Below, piece after piece: positions 30,288-32,820 of a DNA stretch of 32,820 nt. Numbering within the stretch: the first letter of the stretch is position 1; each line of letters starts with the position of its first letter. The notes beneath the pieces are model-generated. The model saw only the letters and a program-made list of their open reading frames with translations. It was not told the origin of the DNA and searched no databases. Origin of the DNA: Seminavis robusta (lineage: Eukaryota; Bacillariophyta; Bacillariophyceae; Naviculales; Naviculaceae); assembly GCA_903772945.1 (NCBI GenBank), contig CAICTM010001260.1, forward strand, positions 1 to 32,820, written 5' to 3'. A program made the translations under genes and the position numbers.

Positions 30288-32558
30288 ATGTCTCCAGCTT
30301 CTCTGCGACGTCGGCTGATTTGCAAGGCGCATCACCGGCAGAAACGTCTCTCATTCTTGGAAGACGACGACAATGATGTCAAAGATCGTCGCACACAGCA
30401 CTATTCCAAGGTTCGCATCCGCACGCTACCTCTTTCCGACGAGGAGGATTCCTACGTGGTATCCGTCAAGCGACGTCTTCCCGTGACATTGGGACGCGTC
30501 AATCTTTCTACATGGTGGTGGAGGGCGTGTCCTCATTGTTCGCAAGAATACGGTAGTGAGGACCGAAGAAATAAATATTGGGCACCCTCGTCGCCGTGTC
30601 GCAATCGGTGTCGACCACTAGCAAAACATGTGCGGGATATTTCCAAGGAGATGATTTATGTCAATGAAACGGGGGATTTGGATATTTTGGGGTTGAAACC
30701 AGAGATTGTGCACATTTCCGCGAAAAAGGGAGATGGTCGCAAAACGGTATCCATTGGAGACAATGCGAGGGATCCGTGGGTCAAGTTTCAGTTGGAGTTT
30801 ATTGCAGACCAATCTACAGGACCAGGGGACTCACGGGCTGCCACCAACAAGAGTACGACGAATGGACGCAACAAGAGAAGAAGAGAACCCGAGGAAGAAG
30901 ACTCGTCTGCTTCTTCGCCGCCATCCCAGCCGACCAAGAAGAGGAAACAGTCTAGTAGCAGGCCAACACAACAACAATCGACACGACAACGAAAGAAGAA
31001 TCGAATGTTTGAATCGCAGTCCAGCCAGGAGGACACACCTCCGGCCCAGTGGCAGACACGACGAAAGGACCCATCTCCATGTCGAAAGTCCAAACAACAA
31101 CATCGTTGTGAAAGGCACGAAAAGCAAACCAAAAAACGGTTGCTGTCACTTTCACAATCCAGTCGCGAGGAATCCTCCGAGCCTACGCCTGCGGATTCCG
31201 CCATTGTCGACTACTTGGAGACGCGAGATTATAAGGAGCTGTCGGCGGAAGGAGAGGAGACCACTAAAAGGCAACAACGAAGGCGCGAGCCCAAGAAACG
31301 TCCCATGCAATCACCGCGGTCGTCTTGTCATCAATGGGAATCATCCAATCATCGGACTGCACAGCGGTCAACAACCACCGCAAAACCAAAATCGGACCAC
31401 CATTTGCGACCGCGAGCCTTGCCATTCTCACAGCCGCGATCCTTGCAATCTTCACATCATGCACATTCGCGATCATTCCAATGTTCGCGAGAAGACTTCA
31501 AGGAATCGTCAAGTCGACAGACTGCGACGAAACCGCGGGAAGCTGACACACAAGTAGGAATCAAAGTGGCTAGCAGCAACAGTCTTTGTCCACGCACGCA
31601 AACCAATGATCCATTATCACAGCAGCTTTCAAGCAAATCACAACGCTTTTCGAGCAAATCACAACGATCGGTGTTGCCAGAGAGACAAGACGGAAGCAGA
31701 TTGGCCAGCAGCAGTCTTTGTCCACGCACGCAAACCAATGATCCAATATCTCAACTGCTTTCGACCAAACCCCATCGATCGGTGGTGAGCCAGCGCCCGT
31801 CAAAAGAACAGACTGCGCCAGTAGAAAATCCAGGCACACAGCAGCAAGAACTGTATTGCCAGCAATCGTCCGGTGAGAATGACTTTTTCACGCCAAGGGA
31901 TACCGCTCCCCCACCATCTGATACCCAACAGGAAGAGCCAAAGAGATCGAAGGGCGAAGATGAACAGTCATCCGCCAGCACGTTGAACCAGGAGGGAGGC
32001 CCAGTGTTGCCCAAGACCTCGTTGTTTCTCCTTGGCCAATCTTCAGCAGAATCGTCGGGGATTAACAGTCAAAGCAACGGGTGCCAAAGCCAACCCCGTC
32101 AATCCCCTGGCAATCCACGAGGACAACATGAGGATGTTGATGATCAGCAAGATGTGCTCCCCTCGTTTGTACTCCCAGGCGCTGGCTCGTCCGAATCCAA
32201 TTCCAATGTCATGAGGGAGTGCGCAAGCCAACCAGCTGCTGATACCGAACAAGATAACGGGATCGTTGCACTGACAAGGCAGCCCTCGTGCGATGGTAGT
32301 GACTCCAGTTCTGTTCTGTCACTTCCCACTGGGGACAAGGTGCTTTCCACGCAAACGTCTGTTGTAGTAATGCACAATGGAATGTTGTCGCAACAGCACA
32401 GCCAGAGAGCAAAGGTTCATGTCGGGAACACGCAACAAGCAGCGACTTGCAAGGCCACACGTGCCTTGATGAAGATTATAACTGAAAAGAACAAGGAGGA
32501 TGACGAATCCTTCTGGCGGTATGCTCCTTTGGATGGTTGCAGCCGCCGGCGCTTGTAG
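30288..32558 (+). CDS. FHA-like domain protein with Cys cluster and SQ/TQ-rich tail
   Basis: Single exon, 756 aa. Residues about 57-173 resemble a divergent FHA phosphopeptide-binding domain: LPVTLGRVNLSTWWW, then CRPLAKHVRDISKEMIYV, then ETGDLDILGLKPEIVHI, TVSIGDNARDPWVKFQLEF. The GR at the strand end is the typical FHA position; I recall the same 'GR...WWW' pattern in other diatom proteins. Cys81, Cys84, Cys104 and Cys108 between the first strands could bind zinc. From about 175 the chain is disordered: basic clusters (KKRKQ, RKKNR) that could act as nuclear signals, and 24 SQ/TQ dipeptides by hand count, a pattern of ATM/ATR targets. A 44-codon segment is duplicated (31581 and 31713). A nuclear DNA-damage or signalling adaptor is inference. 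Start: first ATG, shortly before the conserved region. Confidence 0.8.
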   Translation: MSPASLRRRLICKAHHRQKRLSFLEDDDNDVKDRRTQHYSKVRIRTLPLSDEEDSYVVSVKRRLPVTLGRVNLSTWWWRACPHCSQEYGSEDRRNKYWAPSSPCRNRCRPLAKHVRDISKEMIYVNETGDLDILGLKPEIVHISAKKGDGRKTVSIGDNARDPWVKFQLEFIADQSTGPGDSRAATNKSTTNGRNKRRREPEEEDSSASSPPSQPTKKRKQSSSRPTQQQSTRQRKKNRMFESQSSQEDTPPAQWQTRRKDPSPCRKSKQQHRCERHEKQTKKRLLSLSQSSREESSEPTPADSAIVDYLETRDYKELSAEGEETTKRQQRRREPKKRPMQSPRSSCHQWESSNHRTAQRSTTTAKPKSDHHLRPRALPFSQPRSLQSSHHAHSRSFQCSREDFKESSSRQTATKPREADTQVGIKVASSNSLCPRTQTNDPLSQQLSSKSQRFSSKSQRSVLPERQDGSRLASSSLCPRTQTNDPISQLLSTKPHRSVVSQRPSKEQTAPVENPGTQQQELYCQQSSGENDFFTPRDTAPPPSDTQQEEPKRSKGEDEQSSASTLNQEGGPVLPKTSLFLLGQSSAESSGINSQSNGCQSQPRQSPGNPRGQHEDVDDQQDVLPSFVLPGAGSSESNSNVMRECASQPAADTEQDNGIVALTRQPSCDGSDSSSVLSLPTGDKVLSTQTSVVVMHNGMLSQQHSQRAKVHVGNTQQAATCKATRALMKIITEKNKEDDESFWRYAPLDGCSRRRL

Positions 32559-32820
32559 CATTATTTTGTAACAGTTGTAACATAAATCCATGAAGATATA
32601 ATCCAAGCCCACATGTTCAAGGAAAGCAACCAGAAGTAGTCCCTGCTACGAAGGCATGGTATGTAGCCACAATTATTTCCATTTTAATTAATCAACCTCC
32701 AGCTGTTTGCTCCGCCTATTGGTGGCGGCAGCCAATTGTCCATAAACTGATTTCCTAGCCAACCCAAGCCAATGCAACGATCGATGGGCTACGAGCAAGT
32801 GCTGGGAGCAGAACGTGATA
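32559..32820. other. 3' flank of the FHA-like gene to the window edge
   Basis: 262 bp with no recognised gene; presumably 3' UTR and intergenic DNA. Confidence 0.5.

Noticed and set aside
30788..31557. Overlapping frames on both strands inside the FHA-like gene, including one of 283 codons
   Set aside because: Composition is Arg/His or Cys/Leu-rich with no motif; the 756-codon frame holds the conserved domain and covers the whole region.

Overview
This is nuclear DNA of a single-celled eukaryote, most likely a diatom. The protein-coding genes carry short GT-AG introns (about 70-240 bp). The gene set is purely eukaryotic: cullin-3, a heat-shock factor, a Fab1/PIKfyve lipid kinase and a ubiquitin-like/WLM protease. 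The heat-shock factor with long Gln-rich tails, the FHA-like 'TWWW' protein and the Ty3/gypsy relics all resemble diatom sequences I know. Species cannot be read from the sequence. I saw no rRNA, tRNA, CRISPR array or bacterial-type operon.

Layout. 1-3420: decayed Ty3/gypsy retrotransposon on the minus strand, running off the left edge; zinc knuckle, protease, RT, RNase H and integrase are still recognisable. 3771-4802: broken PIF/Harbinger-type transposase, preceded by an AACC microsatellite and followed by a cluster of TTTTCAACA motifs with a perfect 25-bp inverted repeat. 5158-6255 (+): Ubl-WLM metalloprotease. 6940-9781 (+): cullin-3, four exons, 769 aa. 10549-13286 (-): heat-shock factor, three exons, 830 aa. 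13287-16334: gene-poor DNA with simple repeats. 16335-17096: nested inverted-repeat (foldback) element. 17112-17948 (+): probable five-exon gene for a small protein with a signal peptide. About 17990-19480: degenerate tandem satellite with a period near 147 bp. 19542-19756: small MITE. 20011-21626 (+): four-exon multipass membrane protein. 21730-22045 (-): tentative two-exon small gene. 22168-23244 (+): nitronate monooxygenase-like flavoprotein. 23383-29719 (-): Fab1/PIKfyve, ten exons, 1871 aa. 30288-32558 (+): FHA-like protein with a Cys cluster and an SQ/TQ-rich tail.

These are independent housekeeping and regulatory genes, not one pathway. Ubl-WLM protease and CUL3 both belong to ubiquitin biology. 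Cullin-3/HSF and NMO/Fab1 are convergent pairs. Fab1 and the FHA-like gene are divergent and share a 568-bp upstream region. The least ordinary items are two homologous introns in Fab1 (introner-like), the three-layer foldback element, the satellite, the HSF exon that encodes just the recognition segment, the HSF RRxS repeats, and the FHA-like/SQ-TQ protein. All exon borders were placed by eye from GT-AG signals, reading-frame continuity and family conservation.
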